NCBI GenBank assembly: GCA_964527995.1
Contig: CAZGRP010000001.1
Coordinates: 124,001 to 188,000 of the forward strand
DNA length: 64,000 nt
Reading direction: 5' to 3'
DNA from: CAZGRP01 sp964527995
Lineage (GTDB): Bacteria; Zhuqueibacterota; Zhuqueibacteria; Oceanimicrobiales; CAZGRP01
Positions 17,869 through 27,147 of this stretch are shown piece after piece. The translations under genes and the position numbers were made by a program. The notes beneath the pieces are model-generated. The model did not search any database, was not told the origin of the DNA, and saw nothing but the letters and a program-made list of their open reading frames with translations. Position 1 is the first letter of the stretch, and the number at the start of each line of letters is the position of its first letter.

Positions 17869-19842
17869 ATGATTCGAAGATTTGTGTTGTTGCTTTTCCT
17901 GCTACCGTCGCTGTGCCTGGCTGCGACAGTTGAAAAACTTCAGCTCCGCGTACTGGTCGTCGTCTACACTTCGTCTTTCGCCCGCACCTTGACGCCGGCG
18001 CAGATCGAACGCCTGTATCGGGAAATTGCCGCCTTCGTCGACTTTTACCGCGACGCGGCCGGCGATGTCCTCGATCTCGACCTGACCCTGCTTGAGATCG
18101 ACCGCCGGCTGGAGTTGCACGAGGTGCAGGAAGTTTCCAGGGGGCGTTACTACCTGTCACGGGAGAACATCGAGGCGGAGCTGGTCCGCCGGGGGATGAA
18201 GGGGCGGCACTTCGACGAGGTCATCTGCTTCTATGCCTGGGACGGCCAGAATCGCTACGGCGCACAGCTTGCGTACGGTGGCGGAGCAGTAGGCCCGGAC
18301 GGCAAGTTCCTGGATGATGCCGGCTACAACTCCATCGGTATCTTTGCCTGGGACCCGGGCCGAATCAGCCAGATCATGATCCACGAGATCCTGCACAACA
18401 TCGACGATATGTTCTCGCGTAGCGGCATGCCCGATGTCTTCTACAGTTCCGACGACATGAGCCGCCACATCGAGGAACTGGTGCACGACTGGCCCGGCGC
18501 TTTCGAGCCGGAGTTCACAGACTCCCAGATCCTCGATCTGGCGGAGCGCGAGCGCAAGGGGGAAGAAGGATATCCGTGGAAGGCCCAACTGGTTTACTAC
18601 CGCTGGATGCTCCGCAGGACACCACCCGAGGCCTGGATGCGGCTCAAGTATGGCCGGCGGATCGAGGTCGCGTCGGAGCCGGTGACGCTGCGGCCATTGT
18701 TCTCCAGGTTCATCTATCCTGCCGCCGACGAGAACATCTATCTGCCGCTGCTCCTGCGCGATGCGGACAACCGGCACGTACCGGAGGCTGAAGTGGCAGT
18801 GGCGGCGAACGGCCGGTCTCTCGCAACCGTCGAGTATGCTCACACAGATTTCGAGGGCAAGGCGGTGTTTCGAAATGCGTTTTACGCCGGCTGGGTATCG
18901 GTGCCCAGCAGCCCGGCACGATGGCGCGTGGAAGCGCGCGCTCTGGGCCAGACCTTCACCGCCACCGTCATGCTGGAGCCTGCCAGGACAGCCGTCATCG
19001 AGGTGCCCGCCGAGCAGAGCTACTATCGGGACCGAGGGAAGCCCTTTACATTGCACGCCTCGCTGCGCCGCGAGCATTTCGGTGGTGGCGGACAGCCGCT
19101 CGCCGGAGCTGTGGTTACGGCTACAGTGGCCGGTAAGGAACTTCTTCTGAAGGAGCAGTCGCCTGGGCAATACGCTGCAAAGGTGCCCGGCCTGGGAGAG
19201 GGGTCAAGTACGGTGTTCCTGCAGGCGGAGAAAGACGGATGGACCCTTCTTCCCGCAAGCAGCACGATCCACAACCTCTTGACCTGGAGCCTTGAAACGC
19301 GCGAGGTGGTGGAAGGGCAGCGCGGCATGCCGCTGGAGGTTTGGGTGCGCGCTGTCAGGAAGGAGCCACTGGAACGTGTGGCGGTCTTCGCGCAATTGGG
19401 TGATACAGAGGTGGCCATGGAGCCCATGGGTGACGGAACCTTCCGGGCCCGGTTCGAGGCGGTGCCGGACGGTGTCGACTCGCTGACGCTGATCGGCCGC
19501 AGGCTGGGTGCTGCTCCGGAACTGGTTCTGCGGAAGACCGTTCCGCTGCGAGCGACGTTCCGCGGCCAGATCGTCGCAGAAGATGAGATCCTTGCTCGCG
19601 CGGGGCAGCCGGTGAGAATCAGCGCCCAGGTGCGCAATCGCATGGGCAAGATGCTGGTGGGGTATGACGTGCCCCTGGTTGCTGTGGTCGGGTCGGAGGT
19701 CGTGCCGCTGCTTGACGAGGACTACGACGGGCATTTCGTTGGCGAGCTGCAGCTTCCTGCCGGGAGTTACAGGGGCAAGATTGTCTGTGTAGACGGCAAA
19801 GTGGGTGTGAAAAACCTGCGGATCGTGGTGGAGAAGAGGTGA
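17869..19842 (+). CDS. Secreted protein with a HExxH zinc-metallopeptidase-like domain and beta-sandwich modules
   Basis: The 657-residue product starts at ATG 17869, giving a clean signal peptide (cleavage near residue 19). The N-terminal domain has HEILH at 172-176 in the context SQIMIHEILHNIDDMF, a gluzincin-type zinc site whose third ligand I cannot assign. Residues about 290-650 look like serial beta-sandwich (Ig/carboxypeptidase-regulatory-like) domains with RPLFSRFIYPAADENIYLPL and TDFEGKAVFRNAFYAGWV. It overlaps the next gene by 4 bp (GTGA), so the two are translationally coupled. It could process cell-surface protein or glycoprotein substrates alongside the carbohydrate genes. It matches no family I can name, and peptidase activity is inferred only from the motif. 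Confidence 0.7.
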   Translation: MIRRFVLLLFLLPSLCLAATVEKLQLRVLVVVYTSSFARTLTPAQIERLYREIAAFVDFYRDAAGDVLDLDLTLLEIDRRLELHEVQEVSRGRYYLSRENIEAELVRRGMKGRHFDEVICFYAWDGQNRYGAQLAYGGGAVGPDGKFLDDAGYNSIGIFAWDPGRISQIMIHEILHNIDDMFSRSGMPDVFYSSDDMSRHIEELVHDWPGAFEPEFTDSQILDLAERERKGEEGYPWKAQLVYYRWMLRRTPPEAWMRLKYGRRIEVASEPVTLRPLFSRFIYPAADENIYLPLLLRDADNRHVPEAEVAVAANGRSLATVEYAHTDFEGKAVFRNAFYAGWVSVPSSPARWRVEARALGQTFTATVMLEPARTAVIEVPAEQSYYRDRGKPFTLHASLRREHFGGGGQPLAGAVVTATVAGKELLLKEQSPGQYAAKVPGLGEGSSTVFLQAEKDGWTLLPASSTIHNLLTWSLETREVVEGQRGMPLEVWVRAVRKEPLERVAVFAQLGDTEVAMEPMGDGTFRARFEAVPDGVDSLTLIGRRLGAAPELVLRKTVPLRATFRGQIVAEDEILARAGQPVRISAQVRNRMGKMLVGYDVPLVAVVGSEVVPLLDEDYDGHFVGELQLPAGSYRGKIVCVDGKVGVKNLRIVVEKR

Positions 19843-20660
19843 AAGGGCTGGAATCGAAATCTGCGATCAAAAGCCGACAGGCTACCCGCAGTTCGCGGTG
19901 GCGAATCAAAACGGCAGGCACCGCCACTCTTGTGATTGGAGTTTCTCTTGTGCTCTTGGCGGCTGCTTTCCCGTACCGATTGGCCATCGCCCCCCGTGCC
20001 GGGGCACCGCCGCAACTCGACGCGGATCTCTCGGACTGGCCACTGCAGCGGCCCATCGTTGTCGACCGGAACAGCCACCTTCTGACCGGCAAGAAGGTTT
20101 ACCACGGCGAAGCCGATTTCAGCGCCCGCTTCTACTTGATGTGGGACAAGGAAAGGCTGTACTTTGCCGGAGATGTCGCCGATGACTCGGTCACCGCAGG
20201 AGAGGCCTGGGATACGGATCGCGTGAACCTGGTGTTCGACATGAACAACGACACCGATCGATTCACCTACGCATCCGCCAATCCCGGTACGTCCGAATGG
20301 CAGGTGGACGATTACTGGGTCTTTTGCCGCCCCTTCGTGGATGAGGCGTACTCCCGCGGGCAGGTGTTCCGCATCGCCCGCGACGCCTACGGCGAAGTCG
20401 AGGGCGCCGTCATCGCTGCCAGGCGTACCGCCCGCGGCTATCGTTTCGAGATGTCTCTCCCTATCAAGTCGCTACCCCATCTCGTCCCGTACACCGGAAA
20501 AGTGGTGGGCTTCGATCTCTTCGTCACTGACGGGGACGGCGAGGCCGAAGTGACCGAAATCATGTGGGCCAACCGCTGGAAATACGACAGCGGCGGCATC
20601 TACTGGCAGTGGTGGAAACTCGACCGTCTGGTTCTGGCCGGGCTGCCGATTCAGCAGTAG
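19839..20660 (+). CDS. Membrane-anchored CBM9/DOMON-like carbohydrate-binding protein
   Basis: The 273-residue protein starts at GTG 19839, overlapping the upstream stop. It has an N-terminal signal-anchor (TATLVIGVSLVLLAAAF) and one CBM9-type domain: PQLDADLSDWPL near 59-70, LYFAGDVADDSV near 107-118, DRVNLVFDMNND and ANRWKYDSGG near the end. Family 9 modules bind polysaccharide ends or serve as domains of outer-membrane and secreted enzymes. Tight coupling with the HExxH gene suggests they work on the same extracellular target. Confidence 0.78.
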   Translation: MKGLESKSAIKSRQATRSSRWRIKTAGTATLVIGVSLVLLAAAFPYRLAIAPRAGAPPQLDADLSDWPLQRPIVVDRNSHLLTGKKVYHGEADFSARFYLMWDKERLYFAGDVADDSVTAGEAWDTDRVNLVFDMNNDTDRFTYASANPGTSEWQVDDYWVFCRPFVDEAYSRGQVFRIARDAYGEVEGAVIAARRTARGYRFEMSLPIKSLPHLVPYTGKVVGFDLFVTDGDGEAEVTEIMWANRWKYDSGGIYWQWWKLDRLVLAGLPIQQ

Positions 20661-20684
20661 GCGCACTCTCCAATACGGTGTTGC

Positions 20685-23600
20685 ATGAGTTCGCTCCGAC
20701 CTGTGATTCTCTTTGTGCGCCCGTCATCTTATGACGCCGAGAACGCCGCTGCCTGGCGCTGGCTGTCGCCGCTGAAGGAGTTCGCGGTGCGGGTTGTTTC
20801 GACCGCCGATCTGGCAGAGGTAGCGCTTCGATCCGGTGAGGTGGCCGTCGTCTGGTGCCATGCCCTCAGCGCCTGGCCGGAGAACGATGCCGGGCTTCTT
20901 TGCCGATGGTTGCCGGGCTTCGTGGAGAACGGCGGCCGACTGTTGCTGTCGCTGTATCCTTGCACCATGCTCGGCCGCCTCGGTATCGAGGATGCGCCGC
21001 CGGCAGTCCTCGCCAGCGGTGAGTGGTCCGGCAACAGCGGTGAGAAGGTTTTCTTCGGGCTGATGAGCTACCGGGGCCATCCCATCTTCGACGAGTTCTT
21101 CGGTGGAGTCTATCTGTGGCAACCGCAGCCGGGCGAGCCCTTCTGCGAAATCGCCTACGGTCCGGCCAGCTCCCCGGCACGAGGGAAGGTGGTTGCCGTT
21201 CGCCGGGTGCATATCGGTGTCGAGCCAGAGTGGAAGATGGGCATCGAGTACGACTACGGTCGCGGCCGATTACTGGCCATCGGCGCCTACCTCTTTTTCG
21301 CTTCGCCGCAACGGCGCTTCCATGCCCACGTCGAACGTTTCGCCAGGAGTTGTCTGCGTTATCTGGCTCTTGCTCCATCCACCGCGGGGCGGCGCAGCCA
21401 CTGGCTGCCGAAGCGGATCGGTGTGCGTGCTTCGCCGGAGAGCAACCTTAGCGTGGCCGTGCTGCGCCCCGCGCTCCCTCCCCCTTTCGGCTCGGGGATG
21501 GAACTAATAGCACTGCCTGAAAAGAATGCTCCATTCGACCTTGCTGGCAGGCGACTGCTGCTCCTCGGCAGCGAGCGCGGTGCCGTGCGGGAGATCTGGG
21601 CCCACCCATTCCGTATCTGGCAGAACGTCGATTTCAGCATTGCCGAGGCGGATGGACCGGCGGCCGACTGGCAGGCGCCGGCGATTGCGGAGGTGCGTCT
21701 GCGGCCCGAGGCGATTCTGCGCCGGGGAACGGCCGGCGGAGTACGGTTTCGTCAGGTGATGACCGTCTCGCCCAATCAGCCCCTCGCCGCCATCTGGATC
21801 GTCGCCGATCGCCGGGCGCGCCTGCGGGTCGCGGCCGAGAGCGACTTCCGCCTGATGTGGCCCTACGATGCCGGCCGGTTGGGCCCGCTGCTCTACCTTT
21901 TTCCTGAAAACATGAACGGCGTGCTTGTTCACGATCGCGAACGAGAACACGTGGTATTCTTGGGGGCAAGCAGTGCTCCACTCTCCAGCGAGGTCGAAGA
22001 TGTCTCCGGTGCCGAAGCCTCGCGACTGCGCTATACCGCGGTGTTCGAGATCCAGGCTGAAAAGCCCCTCCTGCTCCTACTTGGCGGTACCAACCAGGGT
22101 CTGCGGACGGCCGTCGATGCCTGGAACGAGGCCGCAGCCGATGCCGCGGTGGTGCTTCGGAACGCAGTCTCCGAAGTGCAGGCCGTCCGGCAAAGGTGCG
22201 TCCGGTTCGACTGTTCCGACAGGCTCCTCAGCGAAGCGGCGGCGTGGGCTCTCGTCGAAGCGTCGGCGTTCTTCGCGGAGACTCCGGATCTGGGCAGTGG
22301 CTGGATGGCCGGCTATCACACCACACGACCCGGATGGCACAGCGGTCGTCCCGGCTACGCCTGGTACTTTGGCCGCGACGCCGTCTGGACTTCACTGGCA
22401 ATGCTGCCAGCCGGCGACTTTGAGCGTGTGCGTTCAGCGCTGCAGTTGCTGGGAGACTATCAGGAGTTCACCGGCAAAATTTTTCACGAGCTCACGACCA
22501 GCGGTGTTGTCCACTACGACGCGGCCGACTCAACTCCTCTCTACCTGATCCTGATGGCCCGCTACCTGGAGTGGAGTGGCGACGCCGACTTTGTCCGCTG
22601 CCAGTGGCCGCGAATCCGAAAGGCTGTCGAGTTCTGCTTCAGCACCGATCGAGACGGCGACGGCTTGATCGAAAACAGCGGCGTTGGCCACGGCTGGATC
22701 GAAGGGGGCCGATTGTCTGGCGCCGACATGACGCTGGAGCTCGCCGGGATGTGGGCCGCCAGCCTCGAAGCGTGTGCCACGCTTGCGGATGTCGCTGGCG
22801 AAGGAGAAATGGCTGCCAGGCTGCGATCTGCGGCGAGGAGAGCGCGGGCCGCGATCGACCGTGTTTTTTGGAACGAGCCCGCGCGATTCTACTTCTACGC
22901 CAGGATGGCGGACCGCCGCTTTCATCCCGCTTGCACTATACTTGCCACGGTGCCGATTCTGCTGGACACGGTGGCGCCGGAGAAGGCGGATCGGGTTTTG
23001 CGCGAGCTGGCACAGCGGGGCTACGGCGCCGATTGGGGCGCGCGCATGATTTCCGACGAGCATCCGGACTATGACCCGCGCGGCTACCACCAGGGCAGTG
23101 TCTGGCCGCTGTTCACTGGCTGGCTTTCCCTGGCGGAATACCGCCGCAACCGGGCAACACAGGCTTTCGCGCACCTCTACGGCAGCGCCTGGCAGTTTCT
23201 GGACGGCGCCCGGGGATGCATCGAAGAGGTTCTGGATGGCGACGTCTATCAGCCTGCTGGGGTGTGCCCGCATCAGGCCTGGTCGGAGACAATGCTGTTG
23301 CAGCCGCTGCTGGAAGGCATGGTCGGCCTGCGACCGGATGCGGTCAACGGTCGGTTGCGGCTGGCGCCGCAGTGGCCGCCTCACTGGACCTGGGCGGCGC
23401 TTGAGAATCTTCGCCTTGGGGACCGGCAGGTCTCGATTCGCTTCGAACGCCGTGGCAGCGAATGGCTTTATCGCTTCGAGAACAGCGCTGCCCCGCTCGA
23501 AGTGGAGTTGCGGCTGCCGCTTCCGGCGGCTGCAGTGCTCGAGCAGGCAGAGGTGAACGGCCGGACGCGACACCTGGATGGGGAGGCGACCGTCCGATTT

Positions 23601-23927
23601 GAGTTGGAGCAGAGCGCGGTCGTGCGGCTGAGGGTGCCGCGGTACCTTGGGATCGTGCCGCCGTCTTTTCGGCCGCAGAGTGGGCAGCCGAGCCGCGGGT
23701 TCTGTGTCGTCGATGAGACCTTCGACGGCCGCCGTTTCGAAATCCTGTGCCAGGGGGAGCCTGGAGCCCTGGCCTCCCTGGGCCTGGTTCTGTGGGGATA
23801 CGAGATCGCCGACTGCCACGGGGCTCAGATCTGCGGAAAGGGAGAACGGAGGCGCCTGCAGTTTCGGTTCCCGCACCAGGGAAGGCATGCGAACCAGAGG
23901 ATTGCTTTGGAGTTGAAGCGGGTCTGA
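20685..23927 (+). CDS. Large glycosidase-like protein: amidotransferase-like N-terminal domain plus (alpha/alpha)6-barrel
   Basis: The 1080-residue product has no obvious signal peptide. Residues 1-225 resemble a class-I glutamine-amidotransferase/ThuA-like flavodoxin fold (VWCHALSAWPENDAGLL, FVENGGRLLLSLYPCTM), apparently without a catalytic Cys-His-Glu triad I can place. After a beta-rich linker, residues about 500-900 form an (alpha/alpha)6 barrel of the glycogen-debranching/GH63/GH15 type: GYAWYFGRDAVWTSLAML near 556-573, DRDGDGLIENSGVGHGWIEG near 655-675 and DPRGYHQGSVWPLFTGW near 796-812. The C-terminal 180 residues look like beta-sandwich. The likely activity is alpha-glucosidase or debranching-like hydrolysis of an intracellular oligosaccharide, consistent with the adjacent permease and galactokinase; the substrate is unknown. 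Confidence 0.75.
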   Translation: MSSLRPVILFVRPSSYDAENAAAWRWLSPLKEFAVRVVSTADLAEVALRSGEVAVVWCHALSAWPENDAGLLCRWLPGFVENGGRLLLSLYPCTMLGRLGIEDAPPAVLASGEWSGNSGEKVFFGLMSYRGHPIFDEFFGGVYLWQPQPGEPFCEIAYGPASSPARGKVVAVRRVHIGVEPEWKMGIEYDYGRGRLLAIGAYLFFASPQRRFHAHVERFARSCLRYLALAPSTAGRRSHWLPKRIGVRASPESNLSVAVLRPALPPPFGSGMELIALPEKNAPFDLAGRRLLLLGSERGAVREIWAHPFRIWQNVDFSIAEADGPAADWQAPAIAEVRLRPEAILRRGTAGGVRFRQVMTVSPNQPLAAIWIVADRRARLRVAAESDFRLMWPYDAGRLGPLLYLFPENMNGVLVHDREREHVVFLGASSAPLSSEVEDVSGAEASRLRYTAVFEIQAEKPLLLLLGGTNQGLRTAVDAWNEAAADAAVVLRNAVSEVQAVRQRCVRFDCSDRLLSEAAAWALVEASAFFAETPDLGSGWMAGYHTTRPGWHSGRPGYAWYFGRDAVWTSLAMLPAGDFERVRSALQLLGDYQEFTGKIFHELTTSGVVHYDAADSTPLYLILMARYLEWSGDADFVRCQWPRIRKAVEFCFSTDRDGDGLIENSGVGHGWIEGGRLSGADMTLELAGMWAASLEACATLADVAGEGEMAARLRSAARRARAAIDRVFWNEPARFYFYARMADRRFHPACTILATVPILLDTVAPEKADRVLRELAQRGYGADWGARMISDEHPDYDPRGYHQGSVWPLFTGWLSLAEYRRNRATQAFAHLYGSAWQFLDGARGCIEEVLDGDVYQPAGVCPHQAWSETMLLQPLLEGMVGLRPDAVNGRLRLAPQWPPHWTWAALENLRLGDRQVSIRFERRGSEWLYRFENSAAPLEVELRLPLPAAAVLEQAEVNGRTRHLDGEATVRFELEQSAVVRLRVPRYLGIVPPSFRPQSGQPSRGFCVVDETFDGRRFEILCQGEPGALASLGLVLWGYEIADCHGAQICGKGERRRLQFRFPHQGRHANQRIALELKRV

Positions 23928-23944
23928 CGCAGCAGAGGGAAAGA

Positions 23945-25105
23945 GTGGCTATTCTCGACACGAAAATCACCCATGCCTTTCGGTTGATTTTCGGCCGTCG
24001 ACCTGCGGGCATCGCGTCGGCGCCCGGGCGGGTCAATTTGATCGGCGAGCATACCGATTACAACGACGGCTTCGTGCTGCCGCTGTCGATCAACCGCCGG
24101 GTGCGGGTGGCCGTTGCGCCGCGCAGCGACGGCCGAGTGCAGCTCGTCTCGCTCAACGAAAGTGCGCGCCTGGAGGTCGCCCTGGGGGAGATTACCCGGC
24201 AGGGAAACTGGACCGATTATCCCCTCAGCGTGCTGAGTCAGTTCCAGGAACGGCATCTGCCCGCGGGCGGGGCTGATTTTCTTTTCTGGGGCGATGTGCC
24301 CGTCGGGGCCGGACTCAGCAGTTCAGCGGCGATCGAAGTGGCCACGATCACGGCCCTGGAAGGGCTTTTCGGGTTGAAGTTGCCCATGCTCGAAAAAATC
24401 CATCTGGCGAGAGCGGCAGAAAACCAGTTTGTCGGCGTCCCGTGCGGGATTATGGATCCGTTCGTGGCGACCGCGGCACAGCCGGACCATGCCCTGTTTC
24501 TCGATTGCCGTAGCCTCGACTTCGAGCTGGTGCCCTTTCGCCTGGGCAGTCACGTTTTGGTGATCATGGACAGTGGTGTCCGCAGAACGCTGGCGGCATC
24601 GGCCTACGAGCAGCGGCGGAAAGAGTGCGTCGAAGGGGTGCGCATTCTGGCAGAGCAAAACCCGCGCATCCGGGCATTGCGCGATGTGTCGCTGGATGAA
24701 CTGTCGTCGCAGCGCGACCGGTTCTCGGAGGAGGTATTTCGGCGTTGCCGCCACGTGGTCACGGAGAACAGACGGGTGCTCGATGCGGTGGCGGCTTTGC
24801 GCGCCGGAGACCTGCAACGGCTCGGTTCCCTGCTGAACGAATCGCACCGCAGCCTGCGAGACGACTACGAGGTGAGCAGCGATGAGCTCGACTGCCTCGT
24901 CGAATCTGCGTGCTCGCAGTCTGGTGTCACCGGCGCCCGACTCACAGGTGCCGGGTTCGGAGGTTGTGCCATTGCCTTGGTTCCCGCCCAGAATGTCGAG
25001 CGGTTCGAGGAAAGCGTCGCTGAGGTGTATCGCCGGCGGTTCGGCCGGCAGCCGGAATTCTATGTCAGCCGCGCTGAGGGTGGGCCTCAGTGGAACCGGC
25101 TGTAG
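23945..25105 (+). CDS. galK: Galactokinase
   Basis: The 386-residue GHMP kinase has the galactokinase signature GRVNLIGEHTDYN (28-40), the ATP-binding motif VGAGLSSSAAIE, the CGIMD active-site segment and the C-terminal GARLTGAGFGGCAIALV. It phosphorylates galactose to galactose-1-phosphate, the first step of the Leloir pathway. GTG 23945 is preceded by AGAGGGA and lies 17 bp after the glycosidase stop. The frame extends upstream inside that gene but without family similarity. No galT, galE or galM is in this window. Confidence 0.95.
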   Translation: MAILDTKITHAFRLIFGRRPAGIASAPGRVNLIGEHTDYNDGFVLPLSINRRVRVAVAPRSDGRVQLVSLNESARLEVALGEITRQGNWTDYPLSVLSQFQERHLPAGGADFLFWGDVPVGAGLSSSAAIEVATITALEGLFGLKLPMLEKIHLARAAENQFVGVPCGIMDPFVATAAQPDHALFLDCRSLDFELVPFRLGSHVLVIMDSGVRRTLAASAYEQRRKECVEGVRILAEQNPRIRALRDVSLDELSSQRDRFSEEVFRRCRHVVTENRRVLDAVAALRAGDLQRLGSLLNESHRSLRDDYEVSSDELDCLVESACSQSGVTGARLTGAGFGGCAIALVPAQNVERFEESVAEVYRRRFGRQPEFYVSRAEGGPQWNRL

Positions 25106-25145
25106 TTGCCTTCAGAGGGCCGAGCGGACGGCAGGAGAGACGGCC

Positions 25146-26045
25146 ATGTTACGGTCTATGTGCCGGCTTCTGGTTGCAGCCTGGGTTGGGATCGCCGCCG
25201 GATGGGCTTTGGCACAGCAGGCCCCTGTTCGCATCGACGATCCGCGGGGCTGGTTTGCAGGCCACGACCGTGCTCGCTGGATCGGCCGGCGCGTCTGTGT
25301 GTTGCCGGCCGGCAAGTCGGCCGATGACAAGGCCGAGGAGTTCGCTGCCAATCTTTCGAATTGGCAGTCCTCGCACCCGAGAGTAGGAGAGGTGCTGGGA
25401 CGAAGCGCCGTGATTCTAGAGGTCTGGTACGCCGGCAACCGGGTGCGCCGATTCGACGACCGCAAGGTGGTAACCCCGAATCTCTTCTGGAAGCTGCGTT
25501 TCGAGGACAACGGCCAGGTCCTCTGGTTCAAGGACGACGGAGTAGGCCCGCCGCACACCCTGGGCTTCTGGAACGATCTTCTTGGCGCACGCCGTTGGGT
25601 CGGCGATACGGTGTGGGTGAAGGCAGAGCGATTCCTGTCGGCGGAAGGAGACCAGGCGGCGATCGACCTCACGAATCTGGAACCGCTGCGAGTGGTGGGT
25701 GTCGATTGGGGTGAATTCGGCAACTACCCGCTGAGGTTTTTCCTCGAAACCGCGGCTGGTCGCCGTGGTTATGTCGCCGTACAGGATACCGCCGACTTCG
25801 CCGGCCGCTGGCATTGGCACGATCCGCGACGGGACCATCCGGACTGGACCTTGGCGGTGTGGCGCTCGATCGTCGACCGCCGTCTATCCGCCGGAATGAC
25901 CGCGGCGATGGTACGGTTGAGTTGGGGCGATCCCGACAGCACTGCGGTGCATGCCGGCGCTGTGCTGTGGTTCTACCAAGGCGTCAACAAGCGGCGCTAC
26001 CGCATCAAGCTGGTGGATGGCAGGCTGGTGTCGGTGCGGTACTGA
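25146..26045 (+). CDS. Secreted protein of unknown function
   Basis: The 299-residue product starts at ATG 25146 (AGGAGA upstream) with a signal peptide ending near AQQAPV. It has a mixed beta-rich body (VWYAGNRVRRFDDRKVV, WKLRFEDNGQVLWFKDDGVG). The C-terminal 60 residues (LSAGMTAAMVRLSWGDPDS then WFYQGVNKRRYRIKL) match the pattern of small BamE/SmpA-like 'G.T...V...WG.P' modules. It lies in the carbohydrate block between galK and the Clp1-like gene. I cannot assign a function. Confidence 0.65.
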   Translation: MLRSMCRLLVAAWVGIAAGWALAQQAPVRIDDPRGWFAGHDRARWIGRRVCVLPAGKSADDKAEEFAANLSNWQSSHPRVGEVLGRSAVILEVWYAGNRVRRFDDRKVVTPNLFWKLRFEDNGQVLWFKDDGVGPPHTLGFWNDLLGARRWVGDTVWVKAERFLSAEGDQAAIDLTNLEPLRVVGVDWGEFGNYPLRFFLETAAGRRGYVAVQDTADFAGRWHWHDPRRDHPDWTLAVWRSIVDRRLSAGMTAAMVRLSWGDPDSTAVHAGAVLWFYQGVNKRRYRIKLVDGRLVSVRY

Positions 26046-26079
26046 GAACGAATGCCCACGGACTGTCACGGAAGTTGTC

Positions 26080-27141
26080 ATGGCGCAATCCCATCTGCCT
26101 GCGTGGCAAAAGCTGGCGGCGGCCATCGACTCGGGCGTTGTGCTCATCGTTGGGCCGTCTGACAGCGGCAAGACGACGCTGGCGCGCTATCTCCTGCAAT
26201 CTCTCGTCGCTCGAGGACGCCGGGTGGCGCTGGTCGATTGCGATATGGGCCAGTCGACAATTGGGCCGCCGGGGACCCTGGGAATGGCCTATTTCCCCAA
26301 CCCGGAGCATCTCCAGCGGCTACCGGAGTCGGCAGCAGACTGCCGCTACTACTTTGTCGGCCACTTTTCTCCCGTCGGCCATCTCCTGCAAACGGTGGTT
26401 GGGGCTCGACACCTGGTTCGAGAGGCTCGCCGTCTCGGCGCCGAGGTGACGCTCGTCGATACCACCGGATTGGTGTTCGGCGGCATTGGGGCGCACCTCA
26501 AGATCCAGAAGGCGTCGCTGCTGCGCCCGCTACACGTTATCCTGTTGCAGCGCCAGGGGGAGCTGGAGCACCTGCACCGGTTGTTTCGCACCCTTGGAGC
26601 GCGCGTGCACGAGCTCCGCCCGCCGGCCCAGGCGAAGCGCCGCAGCTTCGAGCAGCGCCACGCTTATCGAGACCAGATGTTGCGCCGATGGCTCGGCGGG
26701 GCGGCGTCGAGGGAGCTGGAGTTCCCGGGAATCGTCCTGTGGAACGCCGGCCACTACGTGGGGGTGCCGGTCAACGAAGCGCTGTTGCAGCGCGCCGCAG
26801 TGGTGCTGAAGGCCGAAGTGGCATATGGGGAGATCGGCGGTAGAGCCCTTTTCCTGGTGGTGGAATCCGGGTTGTCGTCGCAGGCGGGCATGTGGAGGCG
26901 GAGCGCATCTGCGCTTCTGAAGGAGTTGTTTCACGTGGATGAGGTGATTGTGCAGGACGCCTCCACCTTTGGCGGCCGCCTGGTTGCACTCGAGGGCGAG
27001 GACTTTGATTTTCTGGCGCTTGCCGTGGTCGATGCGATCGATTTCCGCCGCCGGCGCTTCTTCTTGCGTACCTGTCTCACGGATCTTGCCGCTGTTTCGA
27101 TTCTCCAGTTCGGCAGTGCCTCCTATCGTCTCGGCGGCTGA
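26080..27141 (+). CDS. Clp1/Grc3/NOL9-family polynucleotide 5'-hydroxyl kinase-like protein
   Basis: The 353-residue protein starts at ATG 26080. P-loop GPSDSGKT lies at 25-32, and DCDMGQSTIGPPGTLG at 53-68 matches the Clp1_P signature (Asp at the Walker B/clasp region, GQS, PPG). The VTLVDTTGLV strand and VFGGIGAHLKIQKASLLRP follow, where Clp1/NOL9 proteins contact substrate. Eukaryotic members phosphorylate RNA 5' ends, and bacterial and archaeal relatives phosphorylate RNA or DNA 5'-OH. The C-terminal about 110 residues form a beta-rich domain. The gene ends 6 bp from the stop of the opposing gene. A secondary possibility is a sugar or nucleoside kinase role; family-level confidence is high, substrate low. 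Confidence 0.8.
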   Translation: MAQSHLPAWQKLAAAIDSGVVLIVGPSDSGKTTLARYLLQSLVARGRRVALVDCDMGQSTIGPPGTLGMAYFPNPEHLQRLPESAADCRYYFVGHFSPVGHLLQTVVGARHLVREARRLGAEVTLVDTTGLVFGGIGAHLKIQKASLLRPLHVILLQRQGELEHLHRLFRTLGARVHELRPPAQAKRRSFEQRHAYRDQMLRRWLGGAASRELEFPGIVLWNAGHYVGVPVNEALLQRAAVVLKAEVAYGEIGGRALFLVVESGLSSQAGMWRRSASALLKELFHVDEVIVQDASTFGGRLVALEGEDFDFLALAVVDAIDFRRRRFFLRTCLTDLAAVSILQFGSASYRLGG

Positions 27142-27147
27142 AGTCGA

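Noticed and set aside
23747..23944. Upstream extension of the galactokinase frame
   Set aside because: It lies inside the preceding glycosidase gene and lacks kinase similarity; GTG 23945 has a good ribosome binding site.
24882..25145. Upstream extension of the secreted-protein frame into galK
   Set aside because: ATG 25146 gives a clean signal peptide and has AGGAGA upstream.
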